From Rutpela maculata (taxonomy: Eukaryota; Arthropoda; Insecta; Coleoptera; Cerambycidae), in assembly GCA_936432065.2 (NCBI GenBank), contig OW386291.2, positions 21,987,821 to 22,051,820 on the forward strand: a DNA stretch of 64,000 bases. The letters are read 5' to 3'. Within the stretch, counting starts at the first letter, position 1; each line of letters begins with the position of its first letter. This document shows, in pieces, positions 32,061 to 43,449 of this stretch. Position numbers and translations under genes: made by a program. Below the pieces are notes generated by a model that was not told the DNA's origin, ran no database searches, and saw nothing but the letters and a program-made list of their open reading frames with translations.

Positions 32061-32301
32061 TTGTGATATTCCATTATAACAAATAACAAATACAAATTTC
32101 TTTGTTAAATATCACTATATTTTTCTGTTTGTGACAGCAGTTTTGTAGTATTTAGTCTACATTTTCAACCAAAGCGAATTACAAATTCAATTTTGGGTAT
32201 TTACGCATTACAAAAGGATTATGCTAATTAGCTATAATTAAACAGTGCAGGTAGGCCTATTTTACGACAGGGCGATAAACAAAGTGGGATTTCCCTTATC
32301 T

Positions 32302-32410
32302 AACTGGTCATTCAGAAGGGTAGCATGTTTGTAAATTTCAATTGCTTCTAATATTATTGAAATTTACAAACACAGAAATAACCCAAATACTATACCCTGC
32401 TTAATGACCA
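32302..32410. mobile_element. Small foldback element inside the left arm
   Basis: GGTCATT...AGGGTA at one end and its inverse at the other, with a 15-bp perfect stem TTTGTAAATTTCAAT in the centre. The uninterrupted sequence (TCTAACTATAGTCC) is visible in the right arm of the host element. Confidence 0.65.
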
Positions 32411-33084
32411 TAGTCCAAGAGCCTGCACCGTTTTTTCCAGCTTCGTAATGGCATAAAATTCAACACTTTTTCAATAGTTAATATCACCCTGAGAAAAGAG
32501 TCTAATATGACATTTTTATCGTTGCTAAAGGGTTAAAATCAGTAAAATCAGATGTAAAGAAAACAGAGCCATATTAGTCATCGCGTCTTTTTAGTTTTTT
32601 GTTTTTCTATTAGATACTAATGCACTAGTCATGAAACAAATAGAAACTGACATTTTCCGCCTTGCGCTTGCTGCTGGTGGAAGAAAAATGGAAAACTTTT
32701 GGTGGGTGAAATTAATTGTAATCGCAGCATGTCAGTTTTATATTTCATTGGATGATCTTAGTGGGTTTAGACATGTAAAAAATATGAACTGACGACTTAA
32801 GTGTTGCGCTAGCAAGTTATTTAATCTACATGATGTAATTTTTTTGAGGCGCTCTTTAATCATCACATGTCAGTTTTTTAAGGTAAATTATTGAGTGATT
32901 ATGTTTATGTTTTATGTTTAAGTCTATGAAAAATAGAAACTGACAGATTCATAGTTGTGGTTTTGAGAAAAATTGTTCTTGGTAGGTAACGTTACCGTGT
33001 CGTCAAAAAATAACTTTTGAGTTGGGAAATAATTCGTTGGATTCTTGAGGGTGAGTAAATAAATAGATCAACACATTTTTGAAA

Positions 33085-33111
<27 letters not shown>
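33085..33111. repeat. (AT)n microsatellite
   Basis: About 13 AT units. Confidence 0.9.
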
Positions 33112-33116
<5 letters not shown>

Positions 33117-33322
33117 TGTGTCCTCCGATTGAGTTCGCTATAGGTGAAATGGACAAAAAGCTTTAAATTTTTTTTTTTATTTTTCTCCCCTGCTTATCTA
33201 AAAAGTAATTTTGGGTTTACTTTTGTTTTTTTTTAAATCACGTAGGCCATGACAGTTAAGCAAAAACGAATGTCTTATTAAGTAAAGTACCTTTATCTAA
33301 CCCCGTTATGAAATGTTACATT

Positions 33323-33544
33323 TTAAATGCATTTCTGACGTTGCGAAACGTCACATTTTTCATAACTAGTTATGTAATGAATTTTTACGTAACTGATTAT
33401 TAAACCCATTTGTTGACACCAATTTTCAAATTTCTTATATACTTCTTCATTCCTGCTTTTTGATTTACCAGGTATTATTGAATTTACTGCTAAATTAGAC
33501 AATTGTTCTATATCAGATGGAATATACACATCTGAATCAACCAT
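33323..33544 (-). pseudogene. Possible tyrosine-recombinase (Crypton-like) N-terminal fragment
   Basis: An open frame with VNSIIPGKSKSRNEEVYKKF and ENWCQQ. It resembles the N-terminal SAM-like core-binding segment of recombinase-like proteins common in insect genomes. The catalytic part is absent. The assignment rests on pattern memory only. Confidence 0.35.
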
Positions 33545-33769
33545 TTTTTTTACTAAATTTGCTTTAAAAAATTCGGCAGATTGACAAGTAAAGTTTGTTT
33601 ATATATAAATGTCAATCCATAGTAATGCTTAGGTAAAGCGATAAACACAGAATTTATTTGTACAGCTACAAGCGTAGCTATGATGGGAACCGCAAAATAG
33701 TATTCAAAATAAATTATCATTTCTTTTCTAATTTAGAACGGAATTAGATAAAATTTTGTACTTGACATG

Positions 33770-33885
33770 TTATGAAAACAGTAATTTTACTCGACTCATG
33801 TAATTTGCAAAACTCGCTCCCTTCGCTCGTTCGTTTTGGCAAATATTACATTCGTCATGTAAAATTACTCTTTTCATAACTGGTT
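33770..33885. repeat. Palindrome around a CTCGCTCCCTTCGCTCG core
   Basis: GTTATGAAAACAGTAATTTTAC on the left pairs with GTAAAATTACTCTTTTCATAAC on the right. The arms are about 50 bp around a GC-rich centre in AT-rich DNA. Confidence 0.75.
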
Positions 33886-33957
33886 ACGTAAATAACTATT
33901 TCTGTAAAAGATACAGCAAAATGTCATTGAGGAAAGTTTTTCAGATTAAAAAGTTCT

Positions 33958-34086
33958 AGTCTTATGCAAAATTTCAAGAACATATGCCTACTTTGATGAT
34001 TTTGATTTTTTTAATATAATTGCATTGTACGAAAAAATCAAAATCATCAAGGTAGGTGTATGTTCTTGAAATTTTGCATAGGACTA
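33958..34086. repeat. Hairpin with arms of about 50 bp
   Basis: CTTATGCAAAATTTCAAGAA and AAAATCAAAATCATCAAGGT pair with their inverses on either side of a short loop near 34020. Confidence 0.85.
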
Positions 34087-35740
34087 TAACTTTAATAACT
34101 TAACCTTTAAATCTGAATAACTTTCATAACTTACCTAACAAGAAATTCCTTTTTGCTTAACTATCATGGCCTAAGTGATTAAAAAAAAAACAAAAGTACA
34201 GCCAAAATTACTTTTTATATAAACCCCCAAATATGAAAAAAAAAATCGAAAATTTCTTTCTATAAGTTTAAAGACGTGAAAGTCCATTCGAATGACAGGA
34301 AATGTCAAATAGCAATATTAGTTCGTTGACTTATATTGACGCTTTACTGCTACATTCACACTAATAAGACTTATTACACATTGTGTCGGTAAATACCAAA
34401 ACAAGTTTTAATGAAAGTTAAGAAATGGTAAGATTAGTAGATGGTAAACAATAATTCCCATAAAATTATACAGTCGCATGTAATTAATTTGTTCGTTTTA
34501 TAAAATACACCAAATACACGCTAAAATAATTACAATAGTTCTTCCTTTTTCTTGATTACTTATTCCATTAAAAACATATAAGCGTCTCAAACTACATCAT
34601 CGAAGAGAAGAGCACGGAAATTATAATTAGGAAATGCTAATGAATTAGTAACAACAATTATTGATCATAGGAATTTCTATGCAGAAGTTTATTATTTCCT
34701 ATGTTTCATTATCCCACTAGAAAATTCTTCATTTTATAAATGTTGACACTACTTATACATAGACAATTTTTTTATGATCTTCACTTAAATTATCGCTCAA
34801 TATATACAGAAAACTAAAAAGAAAAGTCCGATTGTATTGAAATTTGGAAAGTAAGTTAGTGTTAGCTAGAGGAAGAACCCTATTGTTTTTGAAGAAAATC
34901 GATCAGTAAATAAAAAAGTTATTAATTATTTAATTTAAAAAAAAAAATATTCTCTTAATTTTTGTCGCCTATACTAAAATGGAAATCTTGCGAAATATTA
35001 TTTCTATAACATATTTTTTTTTGTTTATGAATTTTACTAGTATATATTTCATAGAAGTTTTTTGAAGTTGACCAGAGTCCGCTCCATCCTGTCATTCAAC
35101 TGTCACGGAGCGCAGCTCCGTGAATGTCTGACAGTATTCGGACACGGGTGTCTGGGATATATTGTAATATATAATAATAATAAAGTTTGATTGTATTGTA
35201 TTGTTGCTTTTCGTTGCAAGAGGTCTCGTGTTCAAATCTCAAACAGGTCGGATATTTTTTTTCATTTTTTTTTTTTTTCATATAATTTTTTTCACAACAA
35301 AGATGGTATCACAAAATTTAGGATGTCCAAAAACTAACATTATTTAATAGAAAACTGCGAAGAGTATCCTATAGAATGTGTAACAATTATATATAAGAAG
35401 ATCAGTAAATTGGCGAAGAGTACGTTTTTAGCTTGTTTTTGCTTAAATTACATGTTTCCAGAGCCATTAGCTATGCCACAATGGAGGATAATTTTAGTCA
35501 TATGGGCTCTCGGACTATAGTTAGATACAGGAAAAATCCCACTTTATTTATAAACCCTTGTAAAATAGCTAAATAATTAGCATAATCCTTTTGTAATGTA
35601 TAAATACCACACAATTTAATTTGTAATTCACTGTGCTTGAAAATGTAGACTGGATACTACGCAACTGCACTCTCAAACAGCAAAGTATAGTACGTATATT
35701 TAACAAAGAAATTTGTGTTCGTTATTTGTTAAAATTGTTG

Positions 35741-35908
35741 TTATGTATGAACAAAACTTTGCTCGAGCCATATTATTACAAAGTTCCGTAATTTTTCAAA
35801 ATAATTATAAAACATAGTAAAATCGAAATAAAAACAAAAGCAGGAGAGTAAACATTACACATAGGCATATTCTACAGATTATGGATATCGATAAATCATT
35901 ATACATAC
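35741..35908. other. Intron of the THAP gene downstream of exon 2
   Basis: No coding signal; begins at the GT donor 35908-35907 on the minus strand. Confidence 0.5.
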
Positions 35909-36065
35909 CAGTAAAGTCGTCTGCTAGCATATGCAACACTGGCAAACTGCCTTTTTTTATAAGACGAAAATGGATGTCACAGACACGACAGTTTCTTTGC
36001 ACTCTTTCAAGAGGCATTGTCTGCAAATCTTGACGACCAATTAACATCAACCACTGACGACACTC
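35909..36065 (-). CDS. THAP-domain protein, exon 2
   Basis: 157-base exon with an AG acceptor (36067-36066, after TTTTCTGTATGT) and a GTATGT donor at 35908. It encodes ECRQWLMLIGRQDL with the conserved Trp, NCRVCDIHF with the C-x2-H zinc ligands, and KKGSLPVLHML, equivalent to the AVPTIF box. With exon 1 it completes a C2CH THAP zinc-dependent DNA-binding domain. No stop codon occurs, so the protein continues in exons not recognised here. The domain could belong to a host gene or to a domesticated or mobile transposase. Confidence 0.8.
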
Positions 36066-36246
36066 CTACATACAGAAAATAAGTTAATAAGATTAACAAC
36101 TTTACATGACCAAAAATAATTGTACTTTCAATAAGATTAAGTCACACAATTTTCAATTATTTATTTATAGCACCTGTCAAATTTTAGCTAAAGTAACCCA
36201 TTGCAACAATATAATACAATTGTATTATAATAGTTATTAAAGTACC

Positions 36247-36693
36247 AAGGGTGTTATAAGGATAATAACGCCCCGAGGTCGGCAGTGTACAATCCCGAGG
36301 GCCTCTGGCCCGAGGGAGTGTACATCGACCGAGGGCGTCATTATCCTATAACACCCGTGGTGCCTTCAACATTTAATGTCCTGCAAGTCTGTTATTTAAT
36401 TCGATTTTTTTTTTTGACATTTACGATTTATTAATTTGACATCTATTATGTTCAGAACGATTTGATTTAAAAGAGAGTAAAAATCAAAATTGTTTGTAAA
36501 CACCGCCGTTGCATAGCCACACATTTTGTTTGTCAATAACGCTATCATAATTTGCTTGTTTTGGGTTGTATTATAATTTTATAATGCCCTAGGGCGTTAT
36601 AGATATTCATAACGCCCTAGGGCGTTATTTTTCATGTAATGTATCTCAAAATAGGGTGGTTATTGTAAAATAACAGACTTGTAGGACATTAAT
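36247..36693. mobile_element. Compound foldback element of nested palindromes
   Basis: Three hairpins are stacked: about 50-bp arms around GGCCTCTGGCC (36249-36357), a CCCTAGGGCGTTAT repeat pair (about 36586-36630), and outer inverted segments TGTCCTGCAAGTCTGTTATT (about 36377) and its inverse (about 36690). GC-rich islands in AT-rich DNA, inside the THAP intron. No coding. Confidence 0.72.
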
Positions 36694-36787
36694 TTATTAA
36701 CAATTTTGACACAAACTGTAAATTCCAAACATACACATAAGGTTTCGACCGAAAAATTTAAAGCAAAAACCTAAAATAAATAAATAA

Positions 36788-37487
36788 AGGCGAGTTTATA
36801 AAAAAAGTCCCAGTCCTAACTTAGCCTAACTTAGTCTTAATTTTTCCCTAAAACATATCTGATGTCCTAAGACTGGTTTATCAGAACTGGCATTTGTCCT
36901 AAGTTGATCGTAAAATAGATACACGAACTTTTCACGCCAATTGGAATTGATTTCTAATCTATTCTGTGGTATTAGCCCCTAGGAAAAATTAAAGGCGAGT
37001 TTATAAAAAAAGTCCCAGTCCTAACTTAGCCTGTCTTAGTCTTAATTTTTCCCTAAAATATATCTGATGTTTTAAGACGGGTTTATAAAAACTGGCGTTG
37101 ATCGTAAAATAGATACGCGAACTTTTCACGCCAATTGGAATTGATTTCTGATCTATTCAGTGGTATTAGCCCCTAGGAAAAATTAATCTAAAAATTTTAG
37201 GTTAAGTTAGGACTAAGACAGGATTGCGACTTTTATAAACGGCATACGGGTAACCTGTACATTTAACTTTTTAGGGAAAAAATTAAGACTAAGATAGGCT
37301 AAGTTAGGACTGGGACTTTTTTTATAAACTCGCCTTAACTTAAAAATTTTAGGTTAAGTTAGGACCAAGACAGGATTAGGACTTTTATAAACAGAATACA
37401 GGTAACCTGTACATTTAACTTTTTAGGTAAAAAATTAAGACTAAGATAGGCTAAGTTAGGACTAGGACTCTTTTTATAAACTCGCCT
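36788..37487. mobile_element. Harbinger-type MITE interrupted by a copy of itself
   Basis: Outer element: ends AGGCGAGTTTATAAA and its inverse, flanked by TAA (36785-36787, 37488-37490). A second element of the same family sits inside it at 36993-37335. Both carry GTCCTAACTTAG and TTTAGGTTAAGTTAGGAC. TAA targets fit PIF/Harbinger. Confidence 0.88.
36993..37335. mobile_element. Inner copy of the self-nested MITE, 343 bp
   Basis: Complete copy flanked by its own TAA (36990-36992, 37336-37338), placed in the middle of its sister. The broken sister sequence AGGAAAAATTAA / CTTAAAAATTTTAGG rejoins across it. Confidence 0.88.
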
Positions 37488-37646
37488 TAAATAACTGTTA
37501 ATAAAACCAATTTCGTATTTGGTACTTATATTGGATTTTTTGTGTATGGGGCCAAACATTTAAACACTAGAAGCACAGTCTTCATTAATTGTAGAAAAAA
37601 GAAGAATTAATTAATACCTAACATAAAAAATATTTAAAATACTTGC

Positions 37647-37727
37647 TTTTTCATCCACAGGAAAACGGTGAATCTTCATATTCCGATTGGTCTTGGTGCA
37701 ATTCGGCACACAACAATAGAATACCAT
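37647..37727 (-). CDS. THAP-domain protein, exon 1 with start codon
   Basis: 27 codons from ATG 37727: MVFYCCVPNCTKTNRNMKIH then RFPVDEK. The C-x4-C type zinc pair and the RFP motif are diagnostic of a THAP N-terminus. The ATG has a good context (AAAATGG). The exon fits exon 2 in phase only if the donor is GC at 37646-37645 (AAA|GCAAGT), giving ...VDEK|ECRQW with normal THAP spacing. The GT at 37642-37641 would put exon 2 out of frame. It is therefore probably a GC-AG intron, 1.58 kb, containing the foldback and the self-nested MITE. Confidence 0.8.
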
Positions 37728-38212
37728 TTTATTTAATACAAAAAACTGATTAAATTGCACAAAAACAAATTAACCACGACTGATTACGTTAACCAAGAAA
37801 TCAAGAGAATTGTTGAAGAGAGAATTGCAAGTTACAAGTTGCAAGCATCAAGATTGCAGCATCTGAGATTGCAATTGCAACCAAAATTGCAACTATGAAT
37901 GTGTGTATCAGCGTTGCCACATTTTTCTCGAGCCAATCTACTAAATTTTTTGTTTGAATCTACTAAAATCTACTAAAATATTTTTTATGAGGGGGCGGGA
38001 GAAATCCGAAAAAATTTTTGACGAGCGGGGGTGAGAAATCCGAAAAAACTTTTTTGATCCGAAACATTTGTTAATGAGTAGAGGGGAGAAATCTCAAAAA
38101 GAAATTAATCATAATAAACCAAAAATCTACCAGAAATCTACCACCAAATTTTACCTACTATATACCAAACTTTACAAAAAATCTTCGACCATATATTACC
38201 TAGACCCGGTAT

Positions 38213-39950
38213 CTTAGCCAAAGTATAGAGAGTTTGTTATGTATACTAAGGCGGCGCTGACTATGGCAGCCGCGGGTGCTGAAGGGGGATATTTTTCTGT
38301 GTACGGGACCCTTGCCAGTGGCGTGTATTCGCGAAAGGGTCTGAATGTTGGATAATATATAAAATTAATTAACATTGTGATGTTTAAAATTAAGCCCGAG
38401 TAAAAATTTTTTTTCGAATTTATAAGCATACTTTTACAACAATATTCTACTACTGGAAAATTGCAAATGGAGATATTTTTAGCTTTTCTAGATAAAAAAA
38501 ATACTTCTGTTATTGTATAAAGCAGAGATGTTGCCAAAAATTAGTAATACAATTATTAGTCATTATTTAGGTTTAGAAATTACTGTTTTTCACGAGGGAA
38601 AAAATATATTTTCATATTTTTTTTCAAATAGTAATAAATAGTCACTGATGGTATTCCCTTTCTTGTGTGTTGTATAATTTGTATTGGTAGGATGGTAGGT
38701 AATGTGTGACATAAATAACATAAAACAATTCACACAAATCACATAAATTCTAATAAAGTACATACGTGCATTAAAAAATTTGCCATCTCAAGCTGCCATT
38801 TGAACCCAGGGCTATATAGACACCAACTAGTTTATCCTTGCTCGGTCGGTGTACTTTATGTAGTACACCGACTGAGTTATCGTGGTCGATCATCATATGA
38901 AGTAAATGTTTTATAGGCAAAATGTTTTTTCACAAAAAAAAAGTAAGAATTAAAACACACATTTTGTATCGATATTTTATTAAGTATAAGTACATCTTAA
39001 TTAGATCATAATTTAATAAAGACGTTGCTGAAAACAAACAATTTATAAATAAGTAATTAAATAAACAGTAAAAATATAAAAAGTGTCGTGTTCTTTATTA
39101 GAAGATATAAATACATTAAATTAATAATACTAGGTTATTATAACTTATTGCTGTTTATTCTATGTTAATTAACAAATACACCTTCAATACAATAAATAAG
39201 TCGATTCTTAATCGCTGCATATATCCATATCAGCTGGGTTAACAAAAAGTTATTCTCTACAAAAATTGGTATATATGAAACCCATTCACTAATTAAACTA
39301 TATAGAATATATTAAAAGACTAAAAGGTTTGGGTACTCTTAAGTAACGCTCAAATGTCAAATAAATACTGTCCAAAAATTAAAGATATGACACCAAGACT
39401 GAGAATAACTTCAATTATGATTTTTAGTTTCTAAAATTCGCATCACTATCCTCATCGAAGTGATGATATATGTACTCTGTGCCAAAGGGGGGCGATTTGG
39501 AAAAATGAGAAGTACAACAATTTTCTACTATACTCTCTAGCAGGGCCAAAAGTCAAACTTAAAACTACGATAGATATGGTAATTAGTTGCGTTGTTCACA
39601 TAACACATTCTCTTGGCTGATGATTAGGCAAAAAATTTAAAATCTAATGACCAATTCATTATACTATATTGAGAAATGCACCCAACATATTTTACAGCCA
39701 CTTGCATTATCTTTACTGAATGTCTAGTGGCATTTAGGTCAAACCGAGAAAATTATTTGATGATATTATTTAATCTTATTTTAAAACAATAATTTTTCAT
39801 TTAATTAATTTCTACTGAAATCGGTATGTTTTTAAAACTAATTTAGAATATTTTAAGGTTATATATATAGAGGTGATAGGTACCTTAATAAATTTGGAAA
39901 ATCTGTCAGTGCATATCTAGTATATTAGCATTATTAGAAAATATTACTAG
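38213..39950. other. AT-rich region with one strong hairpin
   Basis: No gene recognised. CTCGGTCGGTGTACT (38841-38855) pairs with AGTACACCGACTGAG (38862-38876) with one mismatch. A GC-rich patch at 38250-38340 lies in otherwise AT-rich DNA. Confidence 0.4.
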
Positions 39951-40917
39951 CGGTTACACCGAGAACATTTTTTCACCACCATAGCGAAAAAATAAGCTGT
40001 AGTAGCAGAAAACTCTAATAACATAGGCGCCAGTGTAGTACTTTGCTGTAGCAGAAAATATTGATTTGCTGGCAGTACTTTACAACCACAGTATACTTAT
40101 TTCATAAAAAATAACTTTTCTGATCCAGGAAGATAACATTGCTACTATTGTTAAGGAGCAATTGCTGTTGTTGGCAAAATATATTTCTGTCAGTATAAAG
40201 TAACTTGCAAGAAATATAAATTGACTTCACTACCACAAAAAAGAGACTTGGAGTCACTGTAGATTGATTTGCCTATAGTCGTAAAGTAGTTTACTGTTAC
40301 TATAAAGTAACTTTGCTGGCATTATAAAAGAGTTTTGCTACCCTAGTAAGATTTTTATTGCCATTATACAGGGTGTTTCAGGATTAACCGGTCAAATTGT
40401 AAATTTGGAATAGGTATTTCTAAACATGAAAAATATTTCCTAGGTATAATAGGTATCCGAAAATGCCTCATGAAGGAGTTATACCATTTCAAAACTTTTA
40501 GCTGCCATTTTTGTGGTATAATTCTTCAACGTTGTATTTCTGAACATACCTTCATACATAAAGGATTTTTTTTTATATTTTGAGGTGTCCCATCCAAATT
40601 TAAAATTTTATGGTTAATCCTCAGAAAAGCCTGTATAAGGTCTTCTAAATTAAATAGACAAAATTAGCTAGGAGCATGATTCATTTTTTCAGGACAAGGA
40701 AAAAGTGGTTTTATAATCACATAAATGTTTTTTAATGTCCGAGTCGTTTATTTAAAAATACATTGCTGTATATAATGCAAAAAAAGAAATAAAACCAGTT
40801 TAACATTTATTAACCTATAGGCACCTACTGAAAATGCAACTGTATATGTCAGTGATTTCCACAACAAAAGAAAAGAAATGCTTTTTGAAACAACATTTTG
40901 ATAAATAAATAATATGT

Positions 40918-41098
40918 AATTGAGGAGTTTCCGGTAGAAGAGGGCTAAGTGCTGAAAGTAAAATTTCTAAGTTATTGCAATCAAAAATTTCTACATACCA
41001 CCTACTAATATGCAGAAAGCGATTAGTTGCCAATAAAAGAAGCTGTTTAAATTTTACTTTTGGCACTTAGTCTCTTTCTACTGGAAGCTCCTCAATTA
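40918..41098. mobile_element. Foldback MITE inside one copy of a duplicated segment
   Basis: TAATTGAGGAGTTTCCGGTA and the inverse bound about 180 bp; the arms continue through AAGTGC...AGTAAAATT. The flanking segment (40829-40932) is repeated without the MITE at 41276-41370, which acts as an empty-site copy. Confidence 0.72.
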
Positions 41099-42039
41099 TA
41101 CTAAAAATTTTTCCAAAGGACGAATGAACATTGCCAGATGAAAATTGAAAATTCTTGACAGAAAATAAATAAATGAAATCAGTTTCACGTTTCTTAACGG
41201 AATCATACTGATACATAATTATTTGCATTTCGTGTAATTATAACGTACGTATCATAAATTTTCAAATCTCGAAAGAAAATGCAACTCTCTATGTCAGTGA
41301 TTTCCACAAGAAAGGAAAATAAATGCTCATTAAAACTTTTTGAAACAACATTTTGATAAATAAATATGTCATTTTCATACTAGAAATTTTGCCAAAACAC
41401 GGATAACAATAACTACAACTCGAAAATAATTGGAATTGAAAGGCTTTGCACCACTAATCAGTAATCACTAATCACAAAATATATCTTCACCACTAGTTAA
41501 TACATAATTTGTGTACACGGCACACGGCATGTACCCAAAGATTAGCACGTATACCGCACCACACCACGTGGCACGTACTATAGGTATGCTACTCTGGTCA
41601 GTAGTGGCCCCAATGAGAGAATAATGCAATAATGAGATTCTTCTTCCAGCCCGCGCAGCATAACCAAAGAAAACAATAAGAAGACTAAATTAGAATTTCA
41701 CTCTTATGACGAGAACCGAGTCTACTTTCGCAAAGCGCATGCGTTAGCTCAATTTTTTAAAGAATTCTCTTTTGTACCAGCTAAGTTTTTTTTAGGAACA
41801 ATAATAAAGTTTTCAACTGCAGTTAAAATATTTATACAAAATTTGACTTTCTGAAGTAACAAAGTACATTCCAATGGTAGTTAGAAATTATTCAGTGATT
41901 GTAAATTAAAGTTTTATAAAATATTTTATTGTGTTACAGTATAGACTATTCATTATTCCAGCAAAAAGTGTTTCTGTTACTGTGAAGTGCCGCAGCATAC
42001 CGATTTTTTTAACTGCAACATAGAGTGTTTACTGTTATA

Positions 42040-42590
42040 AAAAAAATAATAATAATAATAAATGTTCTTTATTAAGTATTAAGCACATACAATACATACC
42101 AACACTCAATAGGCCATCGACCGAGGTCCTTCAGCCTGTTTCTTAAAATTAATATAATAATTATTAACAGTTATGTTTCAATTAACATACAAATAAACGT
42201 AAAAAAAAAAAAAAATAATTATTTAATTTGGGAGTTTCATTGATCAATCCTTTCCCACAGCGTTTGTACCGGGTGTGTGTAGCGGTTTCTAATTGGTCTG
42301 TTTCTTCTTATGCAGAAAGGGGAAAGTAGATCTTTGTTTGTCTGGGATTGACTAAAGTTGGCCGCTTGTTTGGACAGTCGTTCTTCTATGGGTTGTACTT
42401 GGGTCAGCTGATATAACAATGCATTTGGCGGATTGTGAAGTTGGTTATTAGGGTGTCGGATTTTTGTGATTTTTCTGATAGCTGTGGTTTCTGCAACTTT
42501 GAGGTTTTTCTTCGCAGGGTTCTTCATATTTAAAGAAAGGATACTTCCATATTCTATTATGGGTAAAAAAAATATATGTTCTAATAGCAA
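42040..42590 (-). pseudogene. Jockey-type LINE, 3' fragment
   Basis: On the minus strand, HIFFLPIIEYGSILSLNMKN, ETTAIRKITKIRHPNN and LLYQLTQVQPIEERLSKQA are the region after the RT thumb in Jockey-group LINEs, with a stop at 42237. About 170 bases of 3' sequence and a (TTA)n-type tail (42045-42060) follow. Strongly 5'-truncated. No target duplication was found. Confidence 0.72.
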
Positions 42591-43221
42591 AAAAAGTGGT
42601 AGTAAAGATTTTCTTTAGGCTAATTTTCTCGGTGTAGTTCGGTAATAATTCGTTATTATAGCTTAGCGAGTTAAGACTGTCAGCTCCTGTTTTAACGATG
42701 TTAATTTTTACTTTTTAATTTTTCTAGTGTCGCTAAGCTGTAAAAGTAATTTCTTGTATGTTGAGCTTCATCTGGCTCTTCTTCTTAGACTCTGTGTATG
42801 TATATCATCTGATGAACCATCCTCAAAGCAATGTGGTAAAGGTTGGTACTGAAATAAAACATAGAGAGTATTATTTTTAATGTAATATAAGTATACAAAA
42901 GTCTCGGAAAAGAAATAAAAGAAAAAAATAATTACCTATTGCATTTGATGATGACTTTCCAAAAAATATGCAAATATATTTGAATCAAATATTATTAATA
43001 AACGGTGCTTTAACAAATGATTGTTTGTTAACAAATAATATGAATAATTTGTCTTTTTCATAAAATGTACCTAATGCCAGGTTTATACATGCATGAATTT
43101 ACTGGCGCCAGTTGCCACGCCAGCCCAACTTGCGCTCCAGTAGAGGTTTACACACAATTTTAAATTTTATCTAGTCAGTCTTATTCTTTGACTTCTGAGT
43201 GCAGGTGGTTATTGAGACAAA

Positions 43222-43440
43222 ATGTCAAGTAATAAATTAAAGAAAATAATAATTCGTACCGGGTGCTGCATTGTTCTATGAGGGATTGTTCAACAGATTA
43301 GCAACGTGGAAAATAAACTAAATGATAAGCAAAGAGACCGTATCTGGTTAAGAAAATGGATTGCAAGTAGAGAAAACTTAGGTGCATCAGAAAGTGTTAA
43401 AACTTTCAATAGAAGATCCTGAATTTTTTAGAAACCGTTT
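43222..43440 (+). pseudogene. Harbinger transposase N-terminal fragment
   Basis: After an in-frame stop, KQRDRIWLRKWIASRENLGA and SESVKT match the conserved (R)RxWVRPWI...R...GA N-terminus of PIF/Harbinger transposases. The DDE domain is missing. Confidence 0.7.
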
Positions 43441-43449
43441 ATTGAACGA

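Larger units (their letters stand above)
32060..35740. mobile_element. Inverted-repeat element with about 0.25-kb arms, about 3.7 kb
   Basis: The left arm (about 32070-32440) and the inverse of the right arm (about 35470-35740) share AACAAATAAC, CACAAATTTCTTTGTTAAAT, AGTCTACATTTTCAA and ATTACAAAAGGATTATGCTA. The left arm is interrupted by a small foldback at 32302-32410, which the right arm lacks. No superfamily was assigned. Confidence 0.65.
39951..42640. mobile_element. Candidate CACTA-like element with subterminal repeats
   Basis: TTACACCGAGAACATTTT near 39955 is inverted as AAATTTTCTCGGTGTAGT near 42622-42637. Degenerate copies of a CTGTTACTATAAAGTAAC-type motif fill 39960-40370 and 41930-42040, as in subterminal binding arrays. 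No transposase and no sure target duplication. A TACAGGGTGTTTCAGG end at 40371 shows another element nested inside. Confidence 0.4.

Noticed and set aside
35095..35260. tRNA-like or SINE-like sequence (GTGTTCAAATCTC resembling a B box; CACGGAGC/GCTCCGTG hairpin)
   Set aside because: No matching A box at the right distance, no acceptor-stem pairing and no tail or target duplication.
38214..38537. 107-codon minus-strand frame
   Set aside because: Runs through an AT-rich stretch and a GC-rich patch with no domain, splice or codon pattern; coding looks accidental.
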